Assembly: GCA_032122625.1 (NCBI GenBank)
Contig: JAQBGG010000008.1
Coordinates: forward strand, 22,427-86,426
Length of the DNA: 64,000 bases
Source: CAXMST01 sp032122625
GTDB taxonomy: Bacteria > Actinomycetota > Thermoleophilia > Solirubrobacterales > 70-9
Direction: 5' to 3'
A program made the position numbers and the translations under genes. Below the pieces are notes generated by a model. The model saw only the letters and a program-made list of their open reading frames with translations, did not search any database and was not told where the DNA came from. How positions within the stretch are numbered: position 1 is the stretch's first letter; every line of letters begins with the position of its first letter. Below, piece by piece: positions 50,691 to 58,929 of the stretch.

Positions 50691-51902
50691 CTACAGGTAG
50701 CCCATCGGGTCGGTCGGCGCTCCGTTGACCCTGACCTCGAAGTGCAGATGGTCCCCGAAGCAGCTGCCGGTGCAGCCGACGTAGCCGATCACGTCACCCT
50801 GGCTGACGCTGCCGGAGGTGATCGCAAAGCTCGACTGGTGGGCGTAGCAGGTGGAGAGCCCGCCGCCGTGATTGATGCAGGTGTAGTTACCGTATCCGCC
50901 GTAGGGCGCGGCGAGCGCGATCACGCCGCTCTTCGCCGCTCGGATCGGCGTTCCCGAGGGAACGGCAATGTCGACGCCGGCGTGCAGGCGCCCCCAGCGC
51001 TGGCCAAAGGGCGAGACGACCGGGCCGTTTACGGGCCAGATCATCCCCGCGGACCCACCCTGAATCGGACCGGCGGGGAGCGTCGCGGGAGCATCCGGGG
51101 AGCTGGCCGCCGCGGCGGCGGCGAGCTCCGCCTGGATGTCGCCCTCGATGGCGTCGATGTCTCCCTCGAGCCGATCGATGTGGCCGGTGACCTGGCTGAG
51201 CTGCTTGCGGCTGCCCTCTCGCGCCGACGCGAGCTGGGCCTCGCGGCTCTCGAGCTCGGCCCGGTTTCGGGCCAGCTCGGCTCGCTTGGCGGCGATCGAG
51301 TCCCGGACCGCCGTGATCCGCTCGACGGTTTCCCGGGTGTCGTCGCGCAGATCGCGCACGTTGCTGACGATGCCGGAGTCAGAACTCTCGATCCGCTGCA
51401 GGTACTCGTACTGCTGCAGGACGTCGTCGAAGCCGTCGGACTCGAGCAGGACGGTGAGTGCGTCGGGCTGCTCGCTCTTGTAGATCGCGACCAGGCGCTG
51501 TCGGAGGATCCGGGTCGTACGGGCCAGGCGCTCGCGGAGGATCTCGAGGTTGTCCTCCTCGATCTTCAGCTGCTTCTCGGCCTCGTCGAGTTCGGCCTGG
51601 ACCTTGGCCTGCCTGTTGCGGAGCGCCGCGACCTCGCCCGTCAGCTTGTCGATCTTGCCGCTGTAGGCGCTGATCTCGGTGGTGAGCACGCCCTTGTCAC
51701 CCTTGGCGTCGGTCAGCTTGCCCTGCTTCTCATCGAGTTTGCCCTGAAGATCCTGCGCCGGGGCGCTGGTGCTGCCCGCGAAAACGGCCAGCAGTGCGAG
51801 CCCGATGCCAAGCAGCAGGCGGGTGCTCGAGCGGCGCAGACGCTCGCGGATGTTCGTTCGGAAGGGGTCCATCACACAGCGGAAGTCGGCGCAGGGTAGC
51901 AC
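50691..51902 (-). CDS. Secreted M23 peptidase with N-terminal coiled coil (EnvC/PcsB-like)
   Basis: About 400 residues. The signal peptide (LLLGIGLALLAVFAG) is followed by a long coiled coil (~55-270, repeated DEAEKQLKIEEDN-like heptads) and a C-terminal M23 lysostaphin-type peptidase with HAGVDIAVPSGTPIRA, GNYTCINHG and HLHFEV, so the zinc ligands are present. Such proteins cleave peptidoglycan peptides during division and are typical partners of FtsEX, whose operon here lacks one. Start ambiguous: GTG 51902 has AGGAGG five bases upstream, whereas ATG 51872 overlaps the stop of a small upstream frame and gives a cleaner signal peptide. Confidence 0.94.
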   Translation of the reverse strand: MLPCADFRCVMDPFRTNIRERLRRSSTRLLLGIGLALLAVFAGSTSAPAQDLQGKLDEKQGKLTDAKGDKGVLTTEISAYSGKIDKLTGEVAALRNRQAKVQAELDEAEKQLKIEEDNLEILRERLARTTRILRQRLVAIYKSEQPDALTVLLESDGFDDVLQQYEYLQRIESSDSGIVSNVRDLRDDTRETVERITAVRDSIAAKRAELARNRAELESREAQLASAREGSRKQLSQVTGHIDRLEGDIDAIEGDIQAELAAAAAASSPDAPATLPAGPIQGGSAGMIWPVNGPVVSPFGQRWGRLHAGVDIAVPSGTPIRAAKSGVIALAAPYGGYGNYTCINHGGGLSTCYAHQSSFAITSGSVSQGDVIGYVGCTGSCFGDHLHFEVRVNGAPTDPMGYL

Positions 51903-51934
51903 CCTCCCCTCCTTTTACGAACGTTTCTTAACAT
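51872..51934 (-). CDS. Possible 20-residue leader peptide before the M23 gene
   Basis: ATG TTA AGA AAC GTT... reads MLRNVRKRRGGCYPAPTSAV and ends in a TGA overlapping the possible M23 ATG at 51872. A strong AGGAGGAG lies five bases before it. TTA and AGA codons are rare in such a GC-rich genome. It may instead be promoter sequence (TATGTT reads as a -10), so this is tentative. Confidence 0.3.
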   Translation of the reverse strand: MLRNVRKRRGGCYPAPTSAV

Positions 51935-51938
51935 AATC

Positions 51939-51969
51939 TCCTCCTGCTGCACGTCATTTTGCAGGAGGA
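51939..51969. repeat. 9-bp inverted repeat sequestering a ribosome-binding site
   Basis: TCCTCCTGC and GCAGGAGGA arms (51939-51947 and 51961-51969) with a 13-base loop. On the minus strand one arm contains the AGGAGGA ahead of the leader ATG at 51934, so folding would hide it. Confidence 0.5.
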
Positions 51970-52001
51970 AACGATTCCCAAACCGGAGCCTGAGCTGGTT
52001 T

Positions 52002-53594
52002 GTGAGTGTCACGCAAGTATTCGCGGTCGCCCAGTCCACCCCGTACGCAAGACTCCCGCCCGTGCCACGACCGATCAGACTGCCTCGCTTGCGCCGCCGG
52101 AGCCCGACCACGCCGGACCAGGCCGCCGAGCCGACGCCGCCAGAGGAGACCCCGGCAGCGGTGACACCGGAGGCCGGCGCCGAGCCGACGGCACAAGCGG
52201 AGACGCCGGCAGCTGTGACCCCGCAGGCCGAGACACCACAAGCACCGGCCCCAGCGACCACTGAGTCGCCCGAACCCTTGGCGGCAAGTGCGCCCGACCC
52301 CGGCGAAGCCGGAGCGCGGCCGCCATGGCTGCGCCCGGTGACACTCGGGGCCGGGGTGCTGGTCGCCGTCGGTGCCGGCCTCGGCCTCGGCTATGCCCTG
52401 TTCTCAGATGAGGAGCGCGACCCCGTTCGCCTACCCGCGGTCGCGCCGACCGTCGTGATCGATGAACTGCCCCAGCCCGCCTCCGCCGAGGAGGCCGGAC
52501 CACCGTCGCTTGCCACCCTCAACACCACCCGGATCGCCGGCGTCGACCCGGCCGCTGATGCCGCCGGCGTCGCGCTCGCCTCCTACCCGCCCAGCGCCGA
52601 CCTCGGCAGCGCCCGCCTCGCTGTGATCGCCCCCGCCGAGTCCTGGCAGGCGGCCCTCGCGGCGGGCTCCCTGGCGGCCGAACCGCTGGGAGCCCCGGTC
52701 CTGCTCGGCCAGACCGATGAGATCCCCGGCTTCACGGCCGAGGCCCTCGCGGCCCTCGAGCCGACCGGCCTGAAGCGGGCCGACGACACGCAGATCGTCG
52801 TCATCGGGGGCGTCGCGAGCCCCGGCGGACTGAAGACTCTCGAGGTCCCGGGCGCCGACCCGGCCGAGGTCGCCAAGCAGATCGATCGCGCGCGGGGTCA
52901 GCTCAGCGGCCGTGAGGACCCGGCCCACATCCTCGTCGTCTCCTCGGAGGAGGCGCCGTTTGCGATGCCGGCCGCGGCCTGGGCCGCGCGCTCGGGAGAC
53001 CCGATCGTGTTCGCGGCCGGGGACGTGGTACCCGACGCGACGGTCGACGTGATCAAGCGTCACAAGGGCGCGCTCGTCTACGTGCTGGGGCCGGAGTCGG
53101 TGATCGGCAAGCAGGCGCTGAAGCGGCTCGAGAAGGTCGCCGGCCGGGCGATCAGGGTCGGCGACGAGGACCCGGTCTCCAACGCGATCGCCTTCGCCCG
53201 CTTCCTCGATGGCGACTTCGGCTGGAACATCGTCGACCCCGGCCACGGATTCTCGATCGCGAACATCGACCGGCCCGCTGATGCAGGCGCCGGTGCGCTG
53301 CTGGCCGCCGGCGGCAAACCGGGGCCGCTGCTGGTGACCGACTCAGCAACCGAGATCCCCGAACAGCTCGGATCGTTCCTTCTCGACACCAAGCCGGGGT
53401 TTACAGATGACCCGACCCGGGCGGTCTACAACCACATCTGGCTGCTTGGCGATGCGGCGGCGATCTCACTTCCCTTCCAGGCTGAAGTCGATCGGCTAAC
53501 CCGCCTGGAGCGGGTCAGCAGCGGCAGCGGCAACGGCATCCTCGACGGCGTCCCGTCCGCACCAGAGCCTGAGCCGCCACCCAGAAAGCGCTGA
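52002..53594 (+). CDS. Membrane-anchored protein with cell-wall-binding repeat 2 (CWB2) domains
   Basis: Up to 530 residues from GTG 52002; GTG 52062 is an alternative. The N-terminal ~100 residues are Pro/Ala/Thr-rich with imperfect copies of AETPAAVTP. One membrane helix (~115-137, VTLGAGVLVAVGAGLGLGYALF) follows. The extracytoplasmic part (from ~170) has the CWB2 pattern: TTRIAGVDPAADAAGVALAS, LAVIAPAESWQAALAAGSLA, GAPVLLGQ, and a second module around ILVVSSEEAPFAMPAAAWA and VLGPESVIGKQA. CWB2 binds cell-wall polymers. It is divergent from the M23 hydrolase, fitting a cell-envelope role. No catalytic motif seen. Confidence 0.82.
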   Translation: MSVTQVFAVAQSTPYARLPPVPRPIRLPRLRRRSPTTPDQAAEPTPPEETPAAVTPEAGAEPTAQAETPAAVTPQAETPQAPAPATTESPEPLAASAPDPGEAGARPPWLRPVTLGAGVLVAVGAGLGLGYALFSDEERDPVRLPAVAPTVVIDELPQPASAEEAGPPSLATLNTTRIAGVDPAADAAGVALASYPPSADLGSARLAVIAPAESWQAALAAGSLAAEPLGAPVLLGQTDEIPGFTAEALAALEPTGLKRADDTQIVVIGGVASPGGLKTLEVPGADPAEVAKQIDRARGQLSGREDPAHILVVSSEEAPFAMPAAAWAARSGDPIVFAAGDVVPDATVDVIKRHKGALVYVLGPESVIGKQALKRLEKVAGRAIRVGDEDPVSNAIAFARFLDGDFGWNIVDPGHGFSIANIDRPADAGAGALLAAGGKPGPLLVTDSATEIPEQLGSFLLDTKPGFTDDPTRAVYNHIWLLGDAAAISLPFQAEVDRLTRLERVSSGSGNGILDGVPSAPEPEPPPRKR

Positions 53595-53626
53595 ACGGCC
53601 GGCGCTCCAATAGGCTCCCGGGCGCG

Positions 53627-53878
53627 ATGAGCGAAGCGGAGAGCGCCGACCGACTCGATCCCAGCCGCAGGGTGACGGCTGAGGACATCCGTGCCCTCGC
53701 AGGCCCGGCGACGCCGCACTTCGCCCTGCAGATCCGCAACCGGATCGAGAGGCTGATCGCCCGGCTGCCCGAGGGCGACCCGGCGCGGACCGAGGGTGAG
53801 CTTCAGGTCGGCCGTCTGACCGAGCTGGCCGCCAACACCGGTGAGCCACGCGGCCCCGGCCCCGGCGACCCGCTGTAG
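53627..53878 (+). CDS. Small soluble protein, unknown function
   Basis: 83 residues, acidic with a central ALQIRNRIERLIARLP helix, no membrane segment or known motif. TAGGCT lies ten bases before the ATG. Its stop is 11 bases before the MBL-fold hydrolase start, so it is probably the first gene of that operon. I do not recognise a family. Confidence 0.6.
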   Translation: MSEAESADRLDPSRRVTAEDIRALAGPATPHFALQIRNRIERLIARLPEGDPARTEGELQVGRLTELAANTGEPRGPGPGDPL

Positions 53879-53889
53879 AGGTTGTCGTA

Positions 53890-54552
53890 TTGAAGCGACT
53901 GGCTCCTGACGTCTTCCAGCTGCGCGGCTTCAACACCGCGATCAACGTCTACCTGCTCGAGGACGTCCTGGTCGACGCCGCGACCAAGCTCGCGCGCCGG
54001 CGGATCATGAGCCAGATCGAGGACAGGCCGCTCTCGGCTCTCGCCTTGACCCATTGCCACCCCGATCATCAGGGGGTTGCAAAGGTCGTCTGCGAGGCGC
54101 GTGGAATACCACTCGCCTGCCACGAAGCCGACGTCGCCGCGATGGAAGGCCGAGCGCCAGTCCAACAGGCCAACCCCAACCACCCCGTCAACCGGCTGAT
54201 CGGCCGCTTCTGGGAAGGGCCGCCGCATCAGGTTTCCCGCGTCCTTCAGGAGGGCGACGATGTGGCCGGCTTCCGGGTTATCCACGCGCCGGGTCACTCA
54301 GCCGGCGAGGTGATCTTCTTCCGCGACTCCGATCGGGTCGCAATTTGTGGTGACGTGATCAACAACGTCGACTTCCTCACCGGCAGGACCCGCCCCGGCG
54401 AGCCGCCGAAGCTGTTCACGCTCGATCCGGAGGAGAACCGGCGCTCGATCCGCAAGCTCGTAGATCTCGGTCCCAGCCTGGTCTGCCCGGGGCACGGACC
54501 GCCACTCCGAGACATCGCCAAGCTCGAGACCCTGGCCGCAAGCTTTGGCTGA
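53890..54552 (+). CDS. Metallo-beta-lactamase-fold hydrolase
   Basis: 220 residues from TTG 53890. It has the metal-binding HCHPDH loop, the third-ligand histidine in APGHSAGEV, the aspartate in CGDVINN and the last histidine in CPGHGPPL, all expected for a dinuclear zinc or iron hydrolase of the glyoxalase II type. The short length and lack of extra domains fit a generic thioesterase/lactonase-like enzyme. Substrate unknown. Followed by a strong hairpin. Confidence 0.9.
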   Translation: MKRLAPDVFQLRGFNTAINVYLLEDVLVDAATKLARRRIMSQIEDRPLSALALTHCHPDHQGVAKVVCEARGIPLACHEADVAAMEGRAPVQQANPNHPVNRLIGRFWEGPPHQVSRVLQEGDDVAGFRVIHAPGHSAGEVIFFRDSDRVAICGDVINNVDFLTGRTRPGEPPKLFTLDPEENRRSIRKLVDLGPSLVCPGHGPPLRDIAKLETLAASFG

Positions 54553-54556
54553 CGAA

Positions 54557-54599
54557 CTGGGCTGCGGTAGCCCCGCTATGCGTGGTCAACGCAGCCCAG
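54557..54599 (+). terminator. Terminator-like inverted repeat after the MBL hydrolase gene
   Basis: CTGGGCTGCG (54557-54566) and CGCAGCCCAG (54590-54599) are perfect 10-base arms beginning four bases after the stop. A small TAGC-CCC-GCTA stem lies in the loop. The remaining ~95 bp before the next gene show no clear signal. Confidence 0.55.
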
Positions 54600-54696
54600 A
54601 TAAGGAGGCTCGCCGGCAAACCGTGGTCGTCGGCCTCTACCCAGGACATTGGGCTCTACGCACCGACGAGCGGTCGCGTGATAGGACGCATCCCCC

Positions 54697-55521
54697 GTGA
54701 GTACCCCGAACGGCTACCTCAGCCCTGCCGTCGCCGGCAGTGGCGCAATCGCGCTCGGCCTCGCCGCGACCGCGACCCGGCTCGGTGAGGTTCGCGTCCT
54801 TGCTCGCAGTGACACGTCCGCCTGGCGCGCCGAGGAGCGGGGTGAGGAGCTGTGCGGAAACGTCGAAGGCGGCGATCCGGCCAACCTCAAGGTGACCACC
54901 GAGCCCGCCCACCTCGAGGGCTGCGATCTCGTCGTCGAGGCGATCGCAGAGGAGAGGGACTCGAAGGTGGCGCTGCACGCGACCCTCGCCTCCGCCTGTC
55001 CCAACGCCGATCTGGCGACGACTACCTCATCGCTGGGGATAGCCGGCCTGGCCCGGGAGGCGGACGCCCGGGAGCGTTTCTACGGCCTCCACGTCTTCAA
55101 CCCGGTGACGCGGATGGACCTGATCGAGCTCTGTCTGCCGGACGAGCTCGCCGATGGCGTCGGCGATCGAGCTCGGACGTTCTGCGAGGCGCTCGGCAAG
55201 CGGGCCGTCGAAGTACCGGATCAGCCCGGATTCGTGGTCAACCGGCTGCTCTTCCCGTTCCTTTTCGACGCCGTTCGGATGATCGAGCGGACCGGTCTGG
55301 CGCCCGCCGATGTCGATGCCTGCATGTCGATGGGAGCAGGCCATCCGATGGGCCCGCTGAAGCTCCTCGACTTCGTCGGCCTCGATGTCGCCGCGGCGAT
55401 CGGCGAGAGCCTCCACGCAGACGGCGGCGATGCCGCGCATGAGGTCCCGGGCCGGATCACGCTGATGATCGGCGAGGGAAAACTCGGCCGCAAGAGCGAC
55501 GAGGGCTTCTACCCCTACTGA
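54697..55521 (+). CDS. 3-hydroxyacyl-CoA (3-hydroxybutyryl-CoA) dehydrogenase
   Basis: 274 residues with both domains of the family. The N-terminal Rossmann fold starts with VAGSGAIALGLA, where GSG replaces the more usual GAG and the residues after it depart from the GxMGxGIA pattern. CDLVVEAIAEERDSKVALH, TTTSSLGIAGLA and GLHVFNPVTRMDLIEL (catalytic His) are conserved. The C-terminal 3HCDH domain has PGFVVNRLLFPFLFDAVRMIE and GHPMGPLKLLDFVGLD. It oxidises 3-hydroxyacyl-CoA with NAD, as in beta-oxidation or butyrate metabolism. No thiolase or crotonase is adjacent. GTG start. Confidence 0.9.
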   Translation: MSTPNGYLSPAVAGSGAIALGLAATATRLGEVRVLARSDTSAWRAEERGEELCGNVEGGDPANLKVTTEPAHLEGCDLVVEAIAEERDSKVALHATLASACPNADLATTTSSLGIAGLAREADARERFYGLHVFNPVTRMDLIELCLPDELADGVGDRARTFCEALGKRAVEVPDQPGFVVNRLLFPFLFDAVRMIERTGLAPADVDACMSMGAGHPMGPLKLLDFVGLDVAAAIGESLHADGGDAAHEVPGRITLMIGEGKLGRKSDEGFYPY

Positions 55522-55538
55522 TTGCAGGGCGAGCAGGC

Positions 55539-55829
55539 TCAGCCGGGTCGGGCCGTCTTGCGACGCTCGCTGCGTTTGCCGTCGGCCGCCGACCGATGCC
55601 GTGCACGGCGCCCGCAGAGATCCCAGACAACGTCCGCCTCAGAGACACCCTGGCCGGCCGCGATCTCGGTGATCTCCGCCCAGGGCAGTTCCGCGTCGGG
55701 GAGCTCATCCCAGCGGGCCAGCTCGAGCGATTCCAACGCCCGCGACAGGGCCGGGCCTAGGCGATCCTCCGAGCGCAGCAGCGCCTTCAACACGTCGAGC
55801 TGCTTGTCCGTGAGTCGGACGACCCACAC
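55539..55829 (-). CDS. Small protein, unknown function
   Basis: 96 residues, largely helical (LTDKQLDVLKALLRSEDRL) with a basic C-terminus (RRARHRSAADGKRSERRK). GTG start with AAGGAGG five bases in front, a strong ribosome-binding site that supports the gene. No family recognised. It converges with the dehydrogenase gene. Confidence 0.6.
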   Translation of the reverse strand: MWVVRLTDKQLDVLKALLRSEDRLGPALSRALESLELARWDELPDAELPWAEITEIAAGQGVSEADVVWDLCGRRARHRSAADGKRSERRKTARPG

Positions 55830-55904
55830 GGGTGCCTCCTTCCTCTCCTGAGGATTGGCCGAACGCTACGAGCCACGACGGACGGAAGCTGGGGCCGCGG
55901 CCGC

Positions 55905-57257
55905 TCAGTCGTCGGCGGATTCAGGCTCGAGCGGGACTTCTTCGCCCGCTCCGCCGCCGCGCTCGGGCGAGCTGAGCTCGTGGATCCGCAGCGCCACGAT
56001 CCTGTTGTCGCGGACCGCCTCGACCTGGATCGTGTGCCCGTCGGCCTGGATCTTGTCGCCGCGCTTGGGCAGCCGGCCGAGCTCGTTGAAGACGTAGCCA
56101 CCGATCGAGTTGTAGGCGTCGGTCTCGACCGGCAGGGCGATCCCGGCGTCCTCGAGGTCGCCGAGCGAGACGTGGCCCCGCACGTACCACTCGCCGTCGG
56201 CCAGCTTGCGGACCGAGTCAGCGCGCGGGTCGGTCTCATCCTCGATCTCCCCGACCACCTCCTCGAGAATGTCCTCGATCGTCGCGATGCCGACCGTGCG
56301 GCCGTACTCGTCGACGACGACCGCCATCGAGCTGCGCTGGCGCTGTAGCTCGGCGAGCAGATCATCGAGCGGCTTCGTCTCGGGGACGATCGGCGCATCG
56401 CGAATCGCCGGTTCGATCGAGGCGTCGGCGCCGGCATTCATGTAGAGACGCGCGATCGAGTTGTTGTGGACGAGCCCACGGATCCGATCGGGATTGCCGT
56501 CCTCGATTGCGACCAGCCTCGTGTGGCCTGACGAGACGCATCGCTTGAGCGCGTCCTCGACCGTCTCAGAGGTGTCGACCGTGATCACCGCCGGAATCGG
56601 GGTCATCACCTCCCGGGCCTCCTGCTCGTGCAGGTGGAAGACGCCGGAGAGCATCGTCGCCTCGTTCTCCTCGATATCGCCCTGGCTATGAGACGTGAGG
56701 ATCAGAGCCCGCAGGTCCTCCGCGTCGTGATGCTCGTCGATCCGCTCGGGATCGACGCCGAACATCCGCACCATCTTGTTCGACGCAACCGAAAGCGCCC
56801 AGGTGAACGGCGCCGAGACCAGGCGGAATCCGCGCAGCGGCACTGCGACCAACCGCGAGGTGCGCTCGGCCCGGTTGATCGCGACCATCTTCGGCACCTG
56901 CTCGCCGACGGTGATGTGGAGGACCGTGGCGATCGTGAAGGCAAGGGCGATCGAGATTCCTACCGCCGCCCCGTGGCCGAGTGGGCCGTCGAGCAGCGGC
57001 TCGAGCAACGCCGCGATCGCGGGCTCGCCGAGGAAGCCGATGCCGAGGGAGGCCATGGTGATTCCGAGTTGGCAGGCAGCCAGGTAGCGGTCGATCCGGT
57101 CAAGCTGCTCGAGCACCCTGGGGGCGCCGCGAGCACCCTCGGCCGCCAGCGCCTCCATGCGCCCCCGCCGAGTCCGGACGAGGGCGAACTCCGCCGCGAC
57201 GAAGAAGCCGTTGATGAGGACGAGGATCAGTAGCGCGACGAGCGCCAGTGCGGTCAT
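55905..57257 (-). CDS. CNNM/CorC-type membrane protein (DUF21-CBS-CBS-CorC_HlyC)
   Basis: 450 residues with the hemolysin/CNNM architecture. The DUF21 transmembrane domain (~1-190, three or four helices) starts with LINGFFVAAEFALVRTRR. Two CBS domains follow (~205-330, with VMTPIPAVITVD and SIARLYMNAG/VVVDEYGRTVGIATI). The C-terminal CorC_HlyC domain is at ~345-430. The family is linked to magnesium or cobalt efflux and resistance. It is divergent from the decarboxylase operon with about 205 bp between; that gap holds the TACCGT promoter and nothing else clear. Confidence 0.93.
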   Translation of the reverse strand: MTALALVALLILVLINGFFVAAEFALVRTRRGRMEALAAEGARGAPRVLEQLDRIDRYLAACQLGITMASLGIGFLGEPAIAALLEPLLDGPLGHGAAVGISIALAFTIATVLHITVGEQVPKMVAINRAERTSRLVAVPLRGFRLVSAPFTWALSVASNKMVRMFGVDPERIDEHHDAEDLRALILTSHSQGDIEENEATMLSGVFHLHEQEAREVMTPIPAVITVDTSETVEDALKRCVSSGHTRLVAIEDGNPDRIRGLVHNNSIARLYMNAGADASIEPAIRDAPIVPETKPLDDLLAELQRQRSSMAVVVDEYGRTVGIATIEDILEEVVGEIEDETDPRADSVRKLADGEWYVRGHVSLGDLEDAGIALPVETDAYNSIGGYVFNELGRLPKRGDKIQADGHTIQVEAVRDNRIVALRIHELSSPERGGGAGEEVPLEPESADD

Positions 57258-57450
57258 CGACTACCGATCTTGCAGGCTGAAGCTCCGGCGGCGTGCCGGA
57301 CTCCGAGAGAGGCGGCGCCGCTCGCGAGGAGGGGGCCGCTGCTGATACTTCGAGGCAGGTCGTCGTCAATCATCGGCGACCGGGTCAGGCTAGCAGCGGC
57401 CGCCGCACGAGGGGGATCGCGCCGGCTGAGCCGCAACCAGCAGGGGCAGG

Positions 57451-57456
57451 TACCGT
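57451..57456 (+). promoter_or_regulatory. Leaderless-type -10 box for the decarboxylase operon
   Basis: TACCGT followed by six bases and the GTG at 57463. Confidence 0.55.
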
Positions 57457-57462
57457 GCGGTT

Positions 57463-58929
57463 GTGGACCAGAGCCAGACCCCCTACCTCGATGCCCTGCG
57501 CGACCGTGCTTGGAGCGATCCGGGCCTGTTCCACATTCCCGGACACAAGGGCGGGCGGGGCGCGGATCCGCGCCTGCGCGAGGCGCTCGGCGACGCGGCG
57601 CTGATGCTTGATCTGCCCGCGGGGCTCGTCGGGGTCGATATCGGCCCTGACCCGACGAAGACACCGTTCCACCAGTCACAAATGCTCGCGGCCGAGGCCT
57701 GGGGCGCCCGCCGCAGCTGGTTCCTCGTCAACGGCGCCTCCGGCGGCAACCACGTGATCTGTATGACCCTCGCCCACCTGGGCAAGGTGGCGGTGGTCCA
57801 GCGCAACGCACATTCCTCGGTCATCGACGGGATGGTGCTCTCGGGGCTCTCGCCCCGCTTCGTGTCGCCTGAGCTCGACACCGAGATGGGAGTCGCCCAC
57901 TGTCTGGCGCCCGAGACGCTGGAGCAATCGCTCGACGTCAACCCCGAGGCCGTCGCGGCCCTGATCGTCTCCCCGACCTACTTTGGCGCCGTTGCCGACG
58001 TCGGCCGGCTCGCCGAGATCGCCCACGCCCACGATGTGCCGCTGGTCGTCGATGAATCGTGGGGTGCGCATCTCGCCTTCTCGCCCGAGCTGCCCGAGAA
58101 CGCGCTCCTGCGCGGCGCGGACATCGTCCTCAACTCCGTCCACAAGCTCGGCGGCAGCCTGACCCAGTCGGCGATCCTTCACCTCGGCTCCGAAAGGGTC
58201 GACGAGAGGATCATCGACCGGTCGGTAACGCTGATCGAATCGACCAGCCCCAGCGGCCTGCTGAGCTCCTCGCTGGATGCGGCGCGCAGCCAGATGGCCG
58301 TGCACGGCGCCGAGCTGGCCGCGGAGACGATTCGCTCGCTCGAGGCACTGCGCGAGTCGGTCCGGGCGATCGAGGGCCTCGACGTGCTTGACGAAAGCAT
58401 CGCCGAGCACCCGAGCGTCTACGCCTGGGACCCGCTGCGACTGACGGTTGACGTGCGGGGAACCGGCGCCACGGGCCACCAAATCGCCGAGCTGATGCAG
58501 GAGCGCCACAACATCTGGCTCGAGCTCTACGCCGAGAACGTGATCGTCGCCGTCTTCGGCCTCGGTGAGCCGGTCGCCGAGACCGGCGCTCGTTTGCTCG
58601 CCGGCCTTGAGGAGGCAGCCCGGACGTTGGGCGGCGCCAAGCATGCACGCGGTGGGCAGTTCGCTCCGCCGCCGCCGTGGGGGCCGACAGAGATCACCCC
58701 GCGGGAGGCCTTCCTCGGCCCTCAGGAGGTCGTCCCCTTCGATGCCGCCGAGGGCCGGATCGCCGCTGAGTCACTCGCTGCCTACCCGCCCGGCGTTCCC
58801 AACGTCCTCCCCGGCGAGCGCCTGACCCGTGAGACCCTCGACTACATCGCCGACTCCCTCGATCACGGCGGCCAGGTCCGCGGCGCCAGCGATCGCAGCC
58901 TGAAGACGATTCGGGTGGTGCTCGAGTGA
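57463..58929 (+). CDS. Orn/Lys/Arg decarboxylase family (SpeA-like)
   Basis: 488 residues, the size of the Bacillus SpeA-type arginine decarboxylase. It is a PLP fold-type I enzyme. The N-terminal FHIPGHKGGRGADP is the family hallmark, followed by NGASGGNHVICMTLA, the PLP aspartate in VVDESWGAH and the Schiff-base lysine in NSVHKLGGSLTQSA. The C-terminal domain starts near 390. It should decarboxylate arginine, lysine or ornithine. Its position before a guanidine-modifying hydrolase and an N-carbamoylase favours arginine to agmatine. Its stop overlaps the next gene's start by four bases. Leaderless-type promoter. Confidence 0.93.
   Translation: MDQSQTPYLDALRDRAWSDPGLFHIPGHKGGRGADPRLREALGDAALMLDLPAGLVGVDIGPDPTKTPFHQSQMLAAEAWGARRSWFLVNGASGGNHVICMTLAHLGKVAVVQRNAHSSVIDGMVLSGLSPRFVSPELDTEMGVAHCLAPETLEQSLDVNPEAVAALIVSPTYFGAVADVGRLAEIAHAHDVPLVVDESWGAHLAFSPELPENALLRGADIVLNSVHKLGGSLTQSAILHLGSERVDERIIDRSVTLIESTSPSGLLSSSLDAARSQMAVHGAELAAETIRSLEALRESVRAIEGLDVLDESIAEHPSVYAWDPLRLTVDVRGTGATGHQIAELMQERHNIWLELYAENVIVAVFGLGEPVAETGARLLAGLEEAARTLGGAKHARGGQFAPPPPWGPTEITPREAFLGPQEVVPFDAAEGRIAAESLAAYPPGVPNVLPGERLTRETLDYIADSLDHGGQVRGASDRSLKTIRVVLE

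Noticed and set aside
51841..52080. A cyclic-di-AMP (ydaO) riboswitch ahead of the M23 peptidase.
   Set aside because: Such riboswitches are common before actinobacterial wall hydrolases, but I could not find the conserved GGGGA and GGGGTGAA-type core here.
54582..54788. A small frame with an upstream AAGGAGG in the gap after the MBL gene.
   Set aside because: It overlaps the start of the dehydrogenase and its product has no plausible composition; the AAGGAGG is probably chance.
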